A stretch of DNA of 64,000 nt from Chitinimonas_A lacunae (GCF_042650885.1 NZ_JBHSBU010000001.1:4694787-4758786); one strand, 5' to 3'; shown: positions 25,358 to 34,971, numbered from the stretch's first letter. Program-made: numbers and translations. Notes: a model not told the origin generated them from the letters alone.

Positions 25358-27301
25358 TCAGTGCTTCGACATCGATTCGAGCAGCCGTGAGGTCCGGATC
25401 GCCGAATTTTCCGCCTGGCTCGAGTCGAGCAGGCTTTCCATATCCAACACCAGCACCACCGAGCCATCGCCTGACAAGGTGGCGCCGGCGATACCCTTGG
25501 GACGGATATTCTGCAACGGTTTGATCACCACATCGTCGCGCCCGATAAAGCTGTCGATGGCCAGAATAAAAGAGTATTCGGTAGTCTGCATCAGCACCCC
25601 GAACTGCGGCGGCTGGGTTTCTTCCCAGCCTATCAGTCCGGCCAGCGAGCGCACCGACAGGATTTCGTCACGCACCACGATGGTGGCGCGGCCCGATACT
25701 TCCTGTACCTGATCGAGCCGGATCGGGATGATCTCGCGCACCATGGCAAGCGGTACGGCAAACGGCTGGTTGCACACCTTGACCACCAGTACCGGCAGAA
25801 TCGCCAGGGTCAGCGGCAGCGAAATGGTGAAGCGGGTACCTTCGCCGACCACCGATTGGATATCGATACGGCCATTAAGTTTGAGGATATTGGTCTTGAC
25901 CACATCCATGCCCACGCCACGGCCGGAGATGCTGGAAATCTGATCCTTGGTCGAGAAGCCGGGCATGAAGACCAGTTGCAGGCTCTGCTTGTCGTCCATG
26001 CTGTTGGCGGCCTCGAGGTCGATCAGGCCCTTCTCGATCGCCTTGCGCCGCAGCACATCGGGTCGCATACCCTTACCGTCGTCGGCGATCTCGATCAGGA
26101 TATGGTCGCCCACCTGGGTCGCCGACAGCTGCACGATGCTCTTGGGCGGCTTGCCGGCGGCGATTCGCTCTTCCACCGTCTCGACGCCATGGTCGACTGC
26201 GTTGCGCACCAGGTGGACCAGCGGGTCGTTGAGGTCTTCGAGCATGGTCTTGTCAAGCTCGGTCTCCTCGCCGGTGATCACCAGCTCGACATCCTTGCCA
26301 AGCTGCCGTGCCAGATCGCGCGCAAGGCGCGGGTATTTCTGGAACAGCCGGCCGATCGGCTGCATCCGGGTCTTCATCACGGCGTTCTGAAGATCGCTCA
26401 CCAGCAGGTCGAGCTGGCCGATGGCCTCGTCGAGCGCCTTGAGGGTGGCGGCATCGGTCTTGCCGGACAGGATATCGGAGCGCAGGGTGGTCAGACGGTT
26501 CTTGGTCAGGCCGATTTCACCCGACAGATTGAGCACCTGATCGAGTCGGTTGGTGTCGATCCGGATCGTGGTTTCCTGGCTCGAGAGCTGCTGCGAGGAA
26601 ACCGCCGGCTTGGCACTTGCGCTGGGGGCAGCCGGCCGCAAGCCAGGTTCTTCGGTCCGGGTGACCACCGCAGGCGTCAGCGGTGCGGTGCTCTGCTGCA
26701 CCGGGGGCGAGGGCTTTGCCACGGCGGCCACCGGCACGGTGGCTGCCGGAGTTGGCACGGGCGCCGCCGGACGGGCAACGGGTGCCGGGGCTGCCGCAGC
26801 GGGGCTGCCGCCGACCAGGGCATGGTAGAGCGCGGTCCAGTCGGGTTCGGAGGAATTGCTCGGGCTGCTCACCACAGGTGCTGGTGCTGGCGCTGCCGCG
26901 ACCGGTGGGCGGCCTTCAAGTGCGGCATCGAGCTGGGCCAAGAGGACCGATGAGGCCGGCTGCGGCGTACGCGCCTGGGCCAGCGCGCCGAACATCTCGC
27001 GCACGACGCCGGTGGCGGCGAGGATCACGTCCATCAGTTCGGGATTGAGCCGCAGCTCCATATTGCGCAGCTTGTCGAACAGGTTCTCGGTGCGGTGGCA
27101 CAGATTGACCAGGGCATCGACATTGAGAAAGCCTGCGCCACCTTTGATGGTATGGAAGCCTCGGAAGATATCGTTGAGCAGGTGCTTGTCGTCGGGCCGC
27201 TTTTCCAGCTCGACCAGCTTATTGTCCACATCGGACAGCAGCTCGGACGATTCGGTCAAGAAATCCTGCAGGAGATCTTCCATTCCGGAGAAGTCGCTCA
27301 T
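25358..27301 (-). CDS. cheA: Chemotaxis histidine kinase CheA
   Basis: Cytoplasmic kinase of 647 aa that phosphorylates CheY in response to receptors. Domains in order: Hpt (1-105) with phospho-accepting His50 in FHTIKGGAGFL; a long Pro/Ala linker (about 135-230); dimerisation (about 250-300); HATPase with HLVRNAVDHGVE, GDHILIEIADDGKGM and SGRGVGMDVVK; and a CheW-like domain at the C-terminus (from about 500, LTLAILPVLVVKV). The linker replaces the usual P2 domain and looks disordered. It is separated by 34 bp from cheZ upstream. No cheW, cheR or receptor gene is in the window. Confidence 0.93.
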   Translation of the reverse strand: MSDFSGMEDLLQDFLTESSELLSDVDNKLVELEKRPDDKHLLNDIFRGFHTIKGGAGFLNVDALVNLCHRTENLFDKLRNMELRLNPELMDVILAATGVVREMFGALAQARTPQPASSVLLAQLDAALEGRPPVAAAPAPAPVVSSPSNSSEPDWTALYHALVGGSPAAAAPAPVARPAAPVPTPAATVPVAAVAKPSPPVQQSTAPLTPAVVTRTEEPGLRPAAPSASAKPAVSSQQLSSQETTIRIDTNRLDQVLNLSGEIGLTKNRLTTLRSDILSGKTDAATLKALDEAIGQLDLLVSDLQNAVMKTRMQPIGRLFQKYPRLARDLARQLGKDVELVITGEETELDKTMLEDLNDPLVHLVRNAVDHGVETVEERIAAGKPPKSIVQLSATQVGDHILIEIADDGKGMRPDVLRRKAIEKGLIDLEAANSMDDKQSLQLVFMPGFSTKDQISSISGRGVGMDVVKTNILKLNGRIDIQSVVGEGTRFTISLPLTLAILPVLVVKVCNQPFAVPLAMVREIIPIRLDQVQEVSGRATIVVRDEILSVRSLAGLIGWEETQPPQFGVLMQTTEYSFILAIDSFIGRDDVVIKPLQNIRPKGIAGATLSGDGSVVLVLDMESLLDSSQAENSAIRTSRLLESMSKH

Positions 27302-27335
27302 CTCGCCTCCTGGCTATCCATCACAAAATTTGAAC

Positions 27336-28157
27336 CTAGAAACCCAGGCTGGCGAGCAGATCGTCGACCTGCTCCTGGTTCGTGACTACGTCGGGCCGCC
27401 CCTCGGCCTTGTAAACCGGGCCGTTGAGCAGGCTCGGGTCGACTTCGGCCGGGCTGGGGGCTTTGAGACCGGGCGAGAACTCGACCAGGAATTCGAGCAG
27501 ATGGCCTTCCATTTCCTTGGCCATTTCGACGATCTTCTTGATCACCTGGCCGGTCAGGTCCTGGAAATCCTGCGCCATCATGATTTCGAGCAACTGTTCA
27601 TTGGTCGCCCGGGCATGGTTGGCGCTGCCCTTGAGATGGTCGCGCGTCTCGGCGACCAGTTGCTTGAATTCTTCGATCGAGAGCTGGTTGGCGTAGAGCT
27701 TGTCCCAGCGTGCTGCCAGCGCATCGGCTTCGTTCTCGATCTTGTTTTGCAGTGGTTGGGCGGCATCGACCGCGTTGAGGGTGCGGTTGGCCGCCTGCTC
27801 GGTCAGGGTGGCCACATAGGCCAGCCGGTCGCGGGCGTCGGGAATGGCCGCGGCAGCGCGTTCGAGCGACTTGTCATAGCCCAGCTCACGCAAGGCGTCG
27901 TGCACCTTGCGGGTCAGCTGGCCAATACTGGAGAACATCGAGCGAGCCGGCTCATCGAGCGAATCGATCGCCTGCACCATGGCCGCCATCCGCGAGGCGG
28001 CATCGTCGATCTTGGCCGCATCAGGTCGTGCAGCGGCGCTTTCCGGCTGGGCCGGCGGTGGCGATGCGGCGGGTGCCTGCTGGCTGGCGTTGACGATACT
28101 GTCGAATAGGGCCTGGAGTTCGTCGGAGTCGCCGCTATTGATGGCTTGATCGCTCAC
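27336..28157 (-). CDS. cheZ: CheY-P phosphatase CheZ
   Basis: Phosphatase of 273 aa that dephosphorylates CheY-P. A Pro/Ala-rich N-terminal stretch (about 28-55) precedes long helices. The catalytic helix contains IMMAQDFQDLTGQVIKKI with the Asp and Gln that act on CheY, and the C-terminal end QVDDLLASLGF is the CheY-binding peptide. The spacing between the catalytic motif and the tail is family-like. It lies between cheY and cheA on one strand with about 10 bp to cheY, so the three are co-expressed. Confidence 0.92.
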   Translation of the reverse strand: MSDQAINSGDSDELQALFDSIVNASQQAPAASPPPAQPESAAARPDAAKIDDAASRMAAMVQAIDSLDEPARSMFSSIGQLTRKVHDALRELGYDKSLERAAAAIPDARDRLAYVATLTEQAANRTLNAVDAAQPLQNKIENEADALAARWDKLYANQLSIEEFKQLVAETRDHLKGSANHARATNEQLLEIMMAQDFQDLTGQVIKKIVEMAKEMEGHLLEFLVEFSPGLKAPSPAEVDPSLLNGPVYKAEGRPDVVTNQEQVDDLLASLGF

Positions 28158-28166
28158 ATTGCTCTC

Positions 28167-28556
28167 CTACTTGTTCAGGTTCTGGAAGATCTTGCCCAGT
28201 TTTTCGTCCAGGGTGGCGGCCGTGAAGGGCTTGACGATATAGCCGCTGGCGCCGCCCTGGGCCGCTTCGATGATGTTTTCCTTCTTGGCTTCGGCGGTGA
28301 TCATCAGGACCGGTAGATGTTTGAGGGTGGGGTCGGCTCGAACCGCCTTGAGCAGCTCGATGCCGGTCATATTGGGCATATTCCAGTCGGTGACGACGAA
28401 ATCAAATTGTGAAGACTTGAGCTTATGGAGGGCGACCTGGCCGTCTTCCGCTTCCTCGACGTTGCCGAAGCCGAGCTCCTTCAGCAGGTTGCGCACGATG
28501 CGGCGCATCGTGGAGAAGTCGTCCACGACCAGGAAACGCATGTTCTTGTCAGTCAT
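28167..28556 (-). CDS. cheY: Chemotaxis response regulator CheY
   Basis: Single receiver domain of 129 aa. Asp57 in FVVTDWNMPNMTG is the phosphorylation site, the acidic pair VVDDF is near the N-terminus, LMITAEAKKENI holds the conserved Thr/Ser and YIVKPFTAATL the Lys. Phosphorylated CheY binds the flagellar switch (FliM and FliN, encoded in this window). Confidence 0.95.
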   Translation of the reverse strand: MTDKNMRFLVVDDFSTMRRIVRNLLKELGFGNVEEAEDGQVALHKLKSSQFDFVVTDWNMPNMTGIELLKAVRADPTLKHLPVLMITAEAKKENIIEAAQGGASGYIVKPFTAATLDEKLGKIFQNLNK

Positions 28557-28604
28557 AGGTTACTCCGGCTGGGTCTGCGTCCGGGCGCAGGCTAGTTAGC
28601 TTAT

Positions 28605-29540
28605 TTAGTTATGCAGGAACGGGGTGATGGTTTCCGCCAGGATCACCGGATCGAACTTGGCGACATAGGCGTCTACCCCGACGCTGCTCCCCATCGCCCG
28701 GTTGGCATTGGACGACAGAGACGAGTGCATGACCACGGGTATGCCCTGGAAACGATGGTCGGACTTGATATGCTTGGTCAGGACATAGCCGTCCATCTCA
28801 GGCATTTCCGCATCGACCAGGATCAGCTTGAGATGATCCTTCAACTGTTCACCATCGTGCTGGTAGCGGCCGGCGATATTCTGCAGCTTGTCCCATGCTT
28901 CGGCGCCGTTGGTGGCCTGATGGTATTTCACACCGATCTTGTCGAGCACACCGACGATTTCCTTGCGGGCGACCATCGAGTCATCGACGAAGAACATGAA
29001 GTGATCCTGGTCGACATGGGCATTGGGGATTTCCGGTACGATCGCTTCGCCGATCACGCTTGACAGGATCTGTTCGACGTCGAGGATGGAGACCAGCTTG
29101 CCGTCTTCCAGTTCAGTGATGGCGGTGATCAGGCCCTGGCTGCCGGCCAGCATATTCTCCGGCGCCCGTACCTTGTTCCAGTCCACCCGTATGATGCGAT
29201 CGACCGAATGTACCAGAAAGCCCTGGGTGTGCTTGGAAAACTCGGTGACGATCATGGTTTCTTCGGCCTCGGCGCTGTAGTCGTTGGGGCAGACGAACTT
29301 GGCAAGCGAGATGACCGGGATGATATTGCCGCGCAGCGAAATCACCCCTTCGACCCCGTGAGGCATATTGGGGGTGTTGGTGATCTTGGGGGTCTGTGAT
29401 ACCTCGCGCACCTTGAATACATTGATGCCGAAGGTTTCCCGCGAGCCAAGCGAGAACAGCAGGATTTCCATCTTGTTCGAGCCCGCGAGCTTGGTGCGGG
29501 CGTCGACATTTTCGAGCAAGGTGGTATTGGGGCTGGCCAT
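28605..29540 (-). CDS. cheV: CheV-type coupling protein, copy 1
   Basis: Protein of 311 aa combining a CheW-like domain (about 20-165; FKVREVSQTPKITNTPNMPHGVEG) with a receiver domain (about 180-305; acidic FFVDDSMVARKEIVG and LILVDAEMPEMDGY with the phospho-Asp). CheV couples receptors to CheA and adapts by phosphorylation. It is 30 bp from the second cheV upstream and 48 bp from cheY, so all belong to the che operon. It is clearly paralogous to its neighbour. Confidence 0.9.
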   Translation of the reverse strand: MASPNTTLLENVDARTKLAGSNKMEILLFSLGSRETFGINVFKVREVSQTPKITNTPNMPHGVEGVISLRGNIIPVISLAKFVCPNDYSAEAEETMIVTEFSKHTQGFLVHSVDRIIRVDWNKVRAPENMLAGSQGLITAITELEDGKLVSILDVEQILSSVIGEAIVPEIPNAHVDQDHFMFFVDDSMVARKEIVGVLDKIGVKYHQATNGAEAWDKLQNIAGRYQHDGEQLKDHLKLILVDAEMPEMDGYVLTKHIKSDHRFQGIPVVMHSSLSSNANRAMGSSVGVDAYVAKFDPVILAETITPFLHN

Positions 29541-29570
29541 TGGCGGTTCCTCGAAGCGGGACGTGGGCGA

Positions 29571-30527
29571 TTAACTGTGAGCGTGACGCAGCATATGAAC
29601 GACCGCTTCCGACAGCTTCTGCGGCTCGAACTTGGCGACATAGGCGTCAACGCCGACCGAGTGGCCCAGCTTCTGGTTCGACATACCGGACAGCGAGGAG
29701 TGCATCAGTACCGGAATGCCGGCGAAGCGGGGGTCGCTCTTGACCTGCTTGGTCAACATATAGCCGTCCATTTCGGGCATTTCCACATCGGTAAGCAGCA
29801 GATGCACCAGATCGCGCACGGGCTTGCCAACGGTTTCGGCATAGGCGGCGATCCGTTGCAGCTCTTCCCAGGCGCGTTTGCCGTTGATGGCATGCATATG
29901 GTTGATCTTCATCGAGTCAAGGGTGCGCTCGATCTGCTTGCGGGCGACCAGCGAGTCGTCGGCGAAGAACACGGTCTTGCCGACTAGGTCCGATTGTGGG
30001 GTGATGGCCCGGAAGGCGTGGGAGTCGTCAAGCTCGTTGGTCTCGGCCAGGACCTTCTCGACATCGAGCATCATCACCAGCTTGCCATTGTCGAGTTCGG
30101 TGACGGCGGTGACGAGGCCGCGCAGATTGTTGCTGAGCATTTCGGGTGGCACCCGCATCTGCGACCAGTCGAGCCGCAGGATGGTGTCGACCGCCTCGAC
30201 CAGAAAACCCTGGGTTTGGCCGTTGTACTCGGAGACGATCATGATGTCGGGTCGGGTGTCGGTGCGGACGCCGACATAGCGGGCCAGGTCGATCACCGGA
30301 ATCAGGTGGCCGCGCAGGCTGACCATCCCTTCGACGGCCGAGGGCATCTCGGGGGCCTGGGTGATCTCCGGGGTACGCATCACTTCGCGTACCTTGAACA
30401 CATTGATGCCGAAGTTCTCGCGGCGTCCGGTACGCTGGTCGAGGCCCAGCGTGAAGAGAAGGATCTCGAGCTTGTTGGTGCCGGCGAGCTTGGTGCGCGC
30501 GTCGATGTTCTTCAAGAGATCGGACAC
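29571..30527 (-). CDS. cheV: CheV-type coupling protein, copy 2
   Basis: Protein of 318 aa with the same layout as the downstream copy: a CheW-like domain with RRENFGINVFKVREVMRTPE and VEGMVSLRGHLIPVIDLA, and a receiver domain with FFADDSLVARKQIERTLDSM and LLLTDVEMPEMDGYML. It differs from copy 1 by an insertion DQRTGRR near residue 30 and by divergent loops, so this is an old duplication. It is the first gene of the che operon and divergent from flrB. Confidence 0.9.
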   Translation of the reverse strand: MSDLLKNIDARTKLAGTNKLEILLFTLGLDQRTGRRENFGINVFKVREVMRTPEITQAPEMPSAVEGMVSLRGHLIPVIDLARYVGVRTDTRPDIMIVSEYNGQTQGFLVEAVDTILRLDWSQMRVPPEMLSNNLRGLVTAVTELDNGKLVMMLDVEKVLAETNELDDSHAFRAITPQSDLVGKTVFFADDSLVARKQIERTLDSMKINHMHAINGKRAWEELQRIAAYAETVGKPVRDLVHLLLTDVEMPEMDGYMLTKQVKSDPRFAGIPVLMHSSLSGMSNQKLGHSVGVDAYVAKFEPQKLSEAVVHMLRHAHS

Positions 30528-30720
30528 AGTAGGGACTCCCGCGATTTACCTGGGTGAAAACGGCGCAAAAGGAAGATAACGGCGCCCCCTCGTATTGATA
30601 CGAATTATAGCGGTGCCTCCATTGCACTGCTGATCGGCACCGCCATGCCAGGCTGCCTGCAAAACTGCGTCGAAGCGGGAGAAGGCGCCGTTTCGGGCGA
30701 TTTTGCCTAGGGTTTTTATA

Positions 30721-31917
30721 ATGCAAAATACCGGTCCCAACAAGGAAACGCCATTGAGCAACGTACCCGGGAAAATCGACCGCGCCGAGCTGGAGCAGGC
30801 CTTCTCACTGTTCACCGAAGCCTCGCGTCAATTGGTCGAGTCCTATCAGGAGCTTGAGCAGAAAGTCGGCTCCCTGACTCAGGAGCTGGCCGTCGCCAAC
30901 GGCGCCCTGCGGCAGCAATACGAGGAGAAGGCGGCCCTGTCGAGCCGGTTGGAGACCTTGCTGGCGGCACTGCCGGGCGGGGTGGTCGAGCTCGATGGCG
31001 AAGGGCGGGTATCGACGGTCAACCCGGCCCTGCGCCAGATACTGGGCCGCGAAGTGCAGGGCTGTCTGTGGCAGGAGGAGGTCGCCCCCGAATTGGTACC
31101 GACCTCGGTGGTCAATGAATGGGAATACGCCCCGCCTGGCGAGGCCGCCGTGCGCCGGCTCAGTATCGTGGCCAGCGAACTGGCAAGCGGCGAGCGTATT
31201 CTGCTGATCCATGATCTGAGCGAGAGCTGGCGGCTGCGCCGCCAGCTCGAACAGCATAAGCGGCTGGCGGCCATGGGGGAGATGGCGGCGGGCCTGGCGC
31301 ATCAGTTGCGCACACCGCTTGCAACCGCTCTGCTCTATACCGCGAATCTGACCAAGCCTGATCTGGGCGCAGCCGAACGCGCCAAGTTCGCCGACAAGTC
31401 GCTGGCCCGACTGCGTCACCTGGAAACCCTGGTGCAGAATATGTTGCGCTTCGTGCGCGGCCAGCAGGCCGAGATCGAGCTGGTCGATCTGTGCCTGGTG
31501 ATCGAAGACGCCTTCAAAACCGTCCAACCCGAAGAGAGCGAGCGCCGACGCGACTGGCAACTGGCCCTGCCCGACGGCCCGGCCTGGGTCGAGGCCAATC
31601 ATCGTGAATTGTCGGGTGCCTTGATCAATCTGCTCGAAAACGCCGTGCAGGCGACCGCAGAGCAAGGTAAAGTCGCGCTGCGCTTGTGCCGGGAGGGGCG
31701 TTGGTGGCAGATCGAGGTCACGGACGACGGCTGCGGCATGAGCGAGGCGGTCAAGGAAAGGCTGTTCGAACCTTTCTTTACCACCCGCAAGGAAGGAACC
31801 GGGCTGGGGCTTGCCATCGTGCGCAATCTGGTCGCTGCCTACGGCGGCGAAATCGATGTGCAGTCGGTGCAGGGCCAAGGCACCACCTTCACGATCTTGT
31901 TGCCAGCGTCGCGCTAG
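30721..31917 (+). CDS. flrB: Flagellar sensor histidine kinase FlrB/FleS
   Basis: Soluble kinase of 398 aa that should phosphorylate FlrC to switch on middle flagellar genes. An N-terminal coiled coil (about 15-75), a PAS domain (about 80-175; LLAALPGGVVELDGEGR), the dimerisation/phospho helix with MAAGLAHQLRTPLATALLY, and the ATPase with LINLLENAVQA, VTDDGCGM and FFTTRKEGTGLGLAIVR. There is no membrane segment, as expected for FlrB. ATG 30721 is used; a TTG at 30753, with AAGGAA ahead, is an alternative. It lies divergent from the che operon. Confidence 0.9.
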   Translation: MQNTGPNKETPLSNVPGKIDRAELEQAFSLFTEASRQLVESYQELEQKVGSLTQELAVANGALRQQYEEKAALSSRLETLLAALPGGVVELDGEGRVSTVNPALRQILGREVQGCLWQEEVAPELVPTSVVNEWEYAPPGEAAVRRLSIVASELASGERILLIHDLSESWRLRRQLEQHKRLAAMGEMAAGLAHQLRTPLATALLYTANLTKPDLGAAERAKFADKSLARLRHLETLVQNMLRFVRGQQAEIELVDLCLVIEDAFKTVQPEESERRRDWQLALPDGPAWVEANHRELSGALINLLENAVQATAEQGKVALRLCREGRWWQIEVTDDGCGMSEAVKERLFEPFFTTRKEGTGLGLAIVRNLVAAYGGEIDVQSVQGQGTTFTILLPASR

Positions 31918-31978
31918 CTGCCTATCGTTGGCTCAGCGGGGGGCGCGGTCCTCCGGACACTCACAAGGTGCTACAAAC

Positions 31979-32284
31979 ATGACTGCAAGCGTACAAATCG
32001 ATGGATCTACCGGTCGCCTGATGCTGTCGGGCCAGTTCGACTTCAGTGCGCACCGCGATTTCCGCCAGGCCTGCGACGAAGTGCTGGCGGCCGATCAGGT
32101 GAACGAGGTCCTGGTCGATTTTCAGCATGTGGATTATCTCGACAGCTCGGCACTCGGCATGCTGCTGCTGCTCAAGGAAAAAGCTGCCGCCGCTGGCAAG
32201 TCGCTGGCGCTGGTCAACTGCCGCGATACCGTGCGCCAAGTACTGGAGATCGCCTGTTTCGGCAAGATCTTCACCATACGCTGA
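31979..32284 (+). CDS. STAS-domain anti-sigma-factor antagonist, HsbA-like
   Basis: Small protein of 101 aa, entirely a STAS domain. The regulatory serine pair is in VDYLDSSALGMLLLLKEK, typical of SpoIIAA/RsbV/HsbA proteins, which are switched by kinase/phosphatase partners. The next gene encodes such a partner (PP2C plus ATPase), making a two-gene partner-switch module. In Pseudomonas, HsbA with HsbR controls FlgM and so flagellar sigma-28; a similar role is inferred here from homology and flagellar context. Confidence 0.85.
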   Translation: MTASVQIDGSTGRLMLSGQFDFSAHRDFRQACDEVLAADQVNEVLVDFQHVDYLDSSALGMLLLLKEKAAAAGKSLALVNCRDTVRQVLEIACFGKIFTIR

Positions 32285-32333
32285 ACCGAGTATTCCGCTG
32301 TCTCTCCGTGCCCATGTCCGATGAAAAGCGCCG

Positions 32334-34025
32334 ATGAAAATCCTGATCGCCGATGACGCCGAAGTCGTCCGTCTGCTGATCGGGCGTTTTGTCGAGACGC
32401 TCGGCCACCAGGTGTTGCTCGCGCGCGACGGTGTCGAGGCGCTGGAAGTCTTCCGCAGCCAGCGTCCCGACATGATCCTGATGGATATGCTGATGCCGCG
32501 CATGGACGGCCCCGAGGCCGCCCGGCTGGTCAAGGCGGAGGCCGGTGAACACTGGATTCCCGTGGTGCTGGTCACCGCTGTCGGCGAAGAGGACAAGCTC
32601 GCCGATGCCATCGAAATCGGTGCCGACGACTATCTGCTCAAGCCTGTCAACTACCGCATTCTCGAAGCCAAGATCACCGCGATCGAGCGCACCGTCGAGC
32701 TGAACCGCAAGGTGCGCGAGCAGTCGCTCAAGCTGGCCGAGTACTACGACCGGGCCGAGGACGAGAAGCGGGTCGCCCGCCATCTGCTCGAACAGATGGT
32801 CAACCGCGAACGACTGTCAGACCCGCAGCTCCACTACTGGATCTCACCGGCCGAGAGCCTGTCGGGCGACCTGATTGCCGCGGCGCGCACGCCCGGTCGG
32901 GTGCTCCATCTGATGCTGGCCGACGGCATCGGCCACGGTCTGACTGCCGCGCTCAATGTGCTGCCGCTGACCCAGCCGTTCTATGCCATGACCGAGCGTG
33001 GCTTCGAGCTGCCCGATATCCTGATCGAGATGTGCCGCAAGGTGCGCCAGGTGCTGCCGACCGGCCGTTTCGTGGCGCTGGCCTTTGTGGCGGTCGATTT
33101 CTCCGACCGCCGCATCGAGGTCTGGAACGGCGGTATTCCCGATCTGCGGCTGTTTGACCAGCAGGGCGAGCTGGTGAAGTCATGGCGCTCGCGCCATCTG
33201 CCGCTTGGCATCGTCTCGGCCGAAGACCTCGATCTGACCACCGAGCGCTCGGTATTCGACCGCCGCTGTAGCCTTGTGATGTGCTCAGACGGTCTGCTCG
33301 AAGCGCGCGGATCGAGCGGCGATGCCTTTGGCGAGGGCCGCCTGGCCGAAGCCTGTGCCGGTCGTCCGCCCGGCGAGGCGCTGGGCCGGGTCATCGATGC
33401 GCTGGCTGCATTTGTCGGCGACTCGGCCTGCCATGACGATGTCTCGCTCGCCATCGTCGATATCGACCCCCATCTGCCCGAACTGCCGCTGCCTGCCGGC
33501 AAAGTGGAGAGCGCACCGCTGCCCGATCTGGCCGGCGAAGCGCGCTGGCGCTATGCGCTGACGCTGGGCGCCGAGGAATTGCGCTATCTGCATACCGTGC
33601 CACTGCTGATGGCTTTCGTGTCGCAGATCAAGCCGCTTGGCAATGCCCAGGCCGATATCTTCCTGATCCTGACCGAATTGTTTGTCAACGCCCTCGACCA
33701 TGGGGTGTTGCGGCTGTCCTCCTCGCTCAAATCCGAACCCGACGGCATGGAGCGCTACCTGCTCGAACGCGCCCGCCGCCTGGCCTCGTTGCAGCAGGGC
33801 CGGGTCGAGATCGAACTGCTCGGCTACGAAGTGGGTGGCCGGCCCATGTTGCGGGTACGGGTCAGCGACAGCGGCGAAGGCTTTGAATGGCGCACCCTGG
33901 CCCAGCCCAGCCCCACCCAGCCCAGCGGACGCGGGATCGCCATCGTGCGTGCGCTATGCGCCTCCCTACATTTCTTTGGCAACGGCAACTCGGTCGAGGC
34001 GTTCTATCTGCCGCGGGTGGATTAG
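32334..34025 (+). CDS. Receiver-PP2C phosphatase-ATPase protein, HsbR-like
   Basis: Protein of 563 aa with three domains. Receiver (1-120): MKILIADDAEVVRL and Asp51 in ILMDMLMPRMDG, TAVGEEDK and LLKPVNYR. A short coiled coil is followed by PP2C/SpoIIE phosphatase (about 165-385) with SLSGDLIAAARTPG, DGIGHGLTAAL, CSDGLLEARG and CHDDVSLAIVDID. The C-terminal HATPase_c (about 430-560) has ELFVNALDHG and VSDSGEGFEW, an anti-sigma-kinase fold. Phosphorylation of the receiver probably selects between dephosphorylating and phosphorylating the STAS partner. It is 49 bp after that gene. Confidence 0.88.
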   Translation: MKILIADDAEVVRLLIGRFVETLGHQVLLARDGVEALEVFRSQRPDMILMDMLMPRMDGPEAARLVKAEAGEHWIPVVLVTAVGEEDKLADAIEIGADDYLLKPVNYRILEAKITAIERTVELNRKVREQSLKLAEYYDRAEDEKRVARHLLEQMVNRERLSDPQLHYWISPAESLSGDLIAAARTPGRVLHLMLADGIGHGLTAALNVLPLTQPFYAMTERGFELPDILIEMCRKVRQVLPTGRFVALAFVAVDFSDRRIEVWNGGIPDLRLFDQQGELVKSWRSRHLPLGIVSAEDLDLTTERSVFDRRCSLVMCSDGLLEARGSSGDAFGEGRLAEACAGRPPGEALGRVIDALAAFVGDSACHDDVSLAIVDIDPHLPELPLPAGKVESAPLPDLAGEARWRYALTLGAEELRYLHTVPLLMAFVSQIKPLGNAQADIFLILTELFVNALDHGVLRLSSSLKSEPDGMERYLLERARRLASLQQGRVEIELLGYEVGGRPMLRVRVSDSGEGFEWRTLAQPSPTQPSGRGIAIVRALCASLHFFGNGNSVEAFYLPRVD

Positions 34026-34116
34026 CCTGTGTAGCGTAAGCAGTCGGGCTGGCTATGCAAAAAACTCATAGCTTTAAAATAAGAATACAAGATCCGAATT
34101 GGCGAATAATTAATAA

Positions 34117-34137
34117 GGTATGCAAAATTTGCATACC
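34117..34137. promoter_or_regulatory. 21-bp perfect palindrome upstream of the CheB-like gene
   Basis: GGTATGCAAA (34117-34126), A, TTTGCATACC (34128-34137). It shares the core GCAAA/TTTGC with sites upstream of fliH and fliK. A weak sigma-54-like GG-N10-GC (34144-34157) follows. It may control the CheB-like/flrC pair. Confidence 0.5.
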
Positions 34138-34230
34138 AATACTGGCCGCCTCGTGGCCGGTTGCCTGAGGCCTTCGCTGTATTGCCGGGGCTCTCCTAAC
34201 CCAGCCTATTGGTCGAAGCGACAATCGCGC

Positions 34231-34944
34231 ATGGACAATTCCGCCGACGATATCCGCAAACGGATCCGGGCCGCTGCGGCGCAGCAGGAACACCACGATA
34301 TTCCGCCCAGCATGAATGCCGACGTGGTGCTGCCGAGCAACCCGCGCGCCGTGCCGCCCAATTCGGAGCGGCTGATCGTGGTCGGGGCGTCCACGGGCGG
34401 CACCGAAGCGCTCAAGATCTTTCTGACCCCGATGCCTGGGGTGATCCCGCCGATCCTGATCGCCCAGCATATGCCGGAGATGTTCACCAAATCGTTTGCC
34501 GCGCGGCTGGATTCGCTGTGCCGTATCCGGGTCAAGGAGGCCGAGGATGGCGAACCGGTGCTGCCGGGCTGCGCCTATATCGCGCCGGGCCATTCGCATC
34601 TATTGCTGACCTTGCAGGCCAATCGCTATATCTGTGAGCTGTCGCAGGCGCCCGCAGTGAATCGGCACCGGCCGTCGGTCGATGTGCTGTTTCGCTCGGC
34701 AGCCAATGCCGCCGGTCGCAATGCGATCGGGGTCATCCTGACCGGGATGGGCAAGGACGGGGCACAGGGCATGCTGGAGATGAAACGGGCCGGTTGCTAC
34801 AACTTTGCCCAGGACGAGGCGAGCTGCGTGGTATTCGGCATGCCACGCGAGGCGATCGCCCTGGGCGCCGTGGACGAGGTCTGCCATCTGGGCGAGATGG
34901 CCCACCGGGTACTTGCCCATATCGCCAGCCCCAGGCGTAGCTGA
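34231..34944 (+). CDS. CheB-type methylesterase without a receiver domain
   Basis: Protein of 237 aa. After a short linker (1-45, Ala- and Arg-rich), the methylesterase domain shows the catalytic triad: Ser in VGASTGGTEAL, His in LIAQHMPEMFT and Asp in LTGMGKDGAQGML. The usual N-terminal receiver is absent. Start ATG 34231 (MDNSADDIRK) is used; an upstream in-frame Met has an implausible N-terminus. It sits between hsbR-like and flrC genes rather than with cheR. It may act on receptors without phospho-control or on another target. Confidence 0.85.
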   Translation: MDNSADDIRKRIRAAAAQQEHHDIPPSMNADVVLPSNPRAVPPNSERLIVVGASTGGTEALKIFLTPMPGVIPPILIAQHMPEMFTKSFAARLDSLCRIRVKEAEDGEPVLPGCAYIAPGHSHLLLTLQANRYICELSQAPAVNRHRPSVDVLFRSAANAAGRNAIGVILTGMGKDGAQGMLEMKRAGCYNFAQDEASCVVFGMPREAIALGAVDEVCHLGEMAHRVLAHIASPRRS

Positions 34945-34971
34945 GCGGCCGTATCAACCGGGGAGGAGCCT

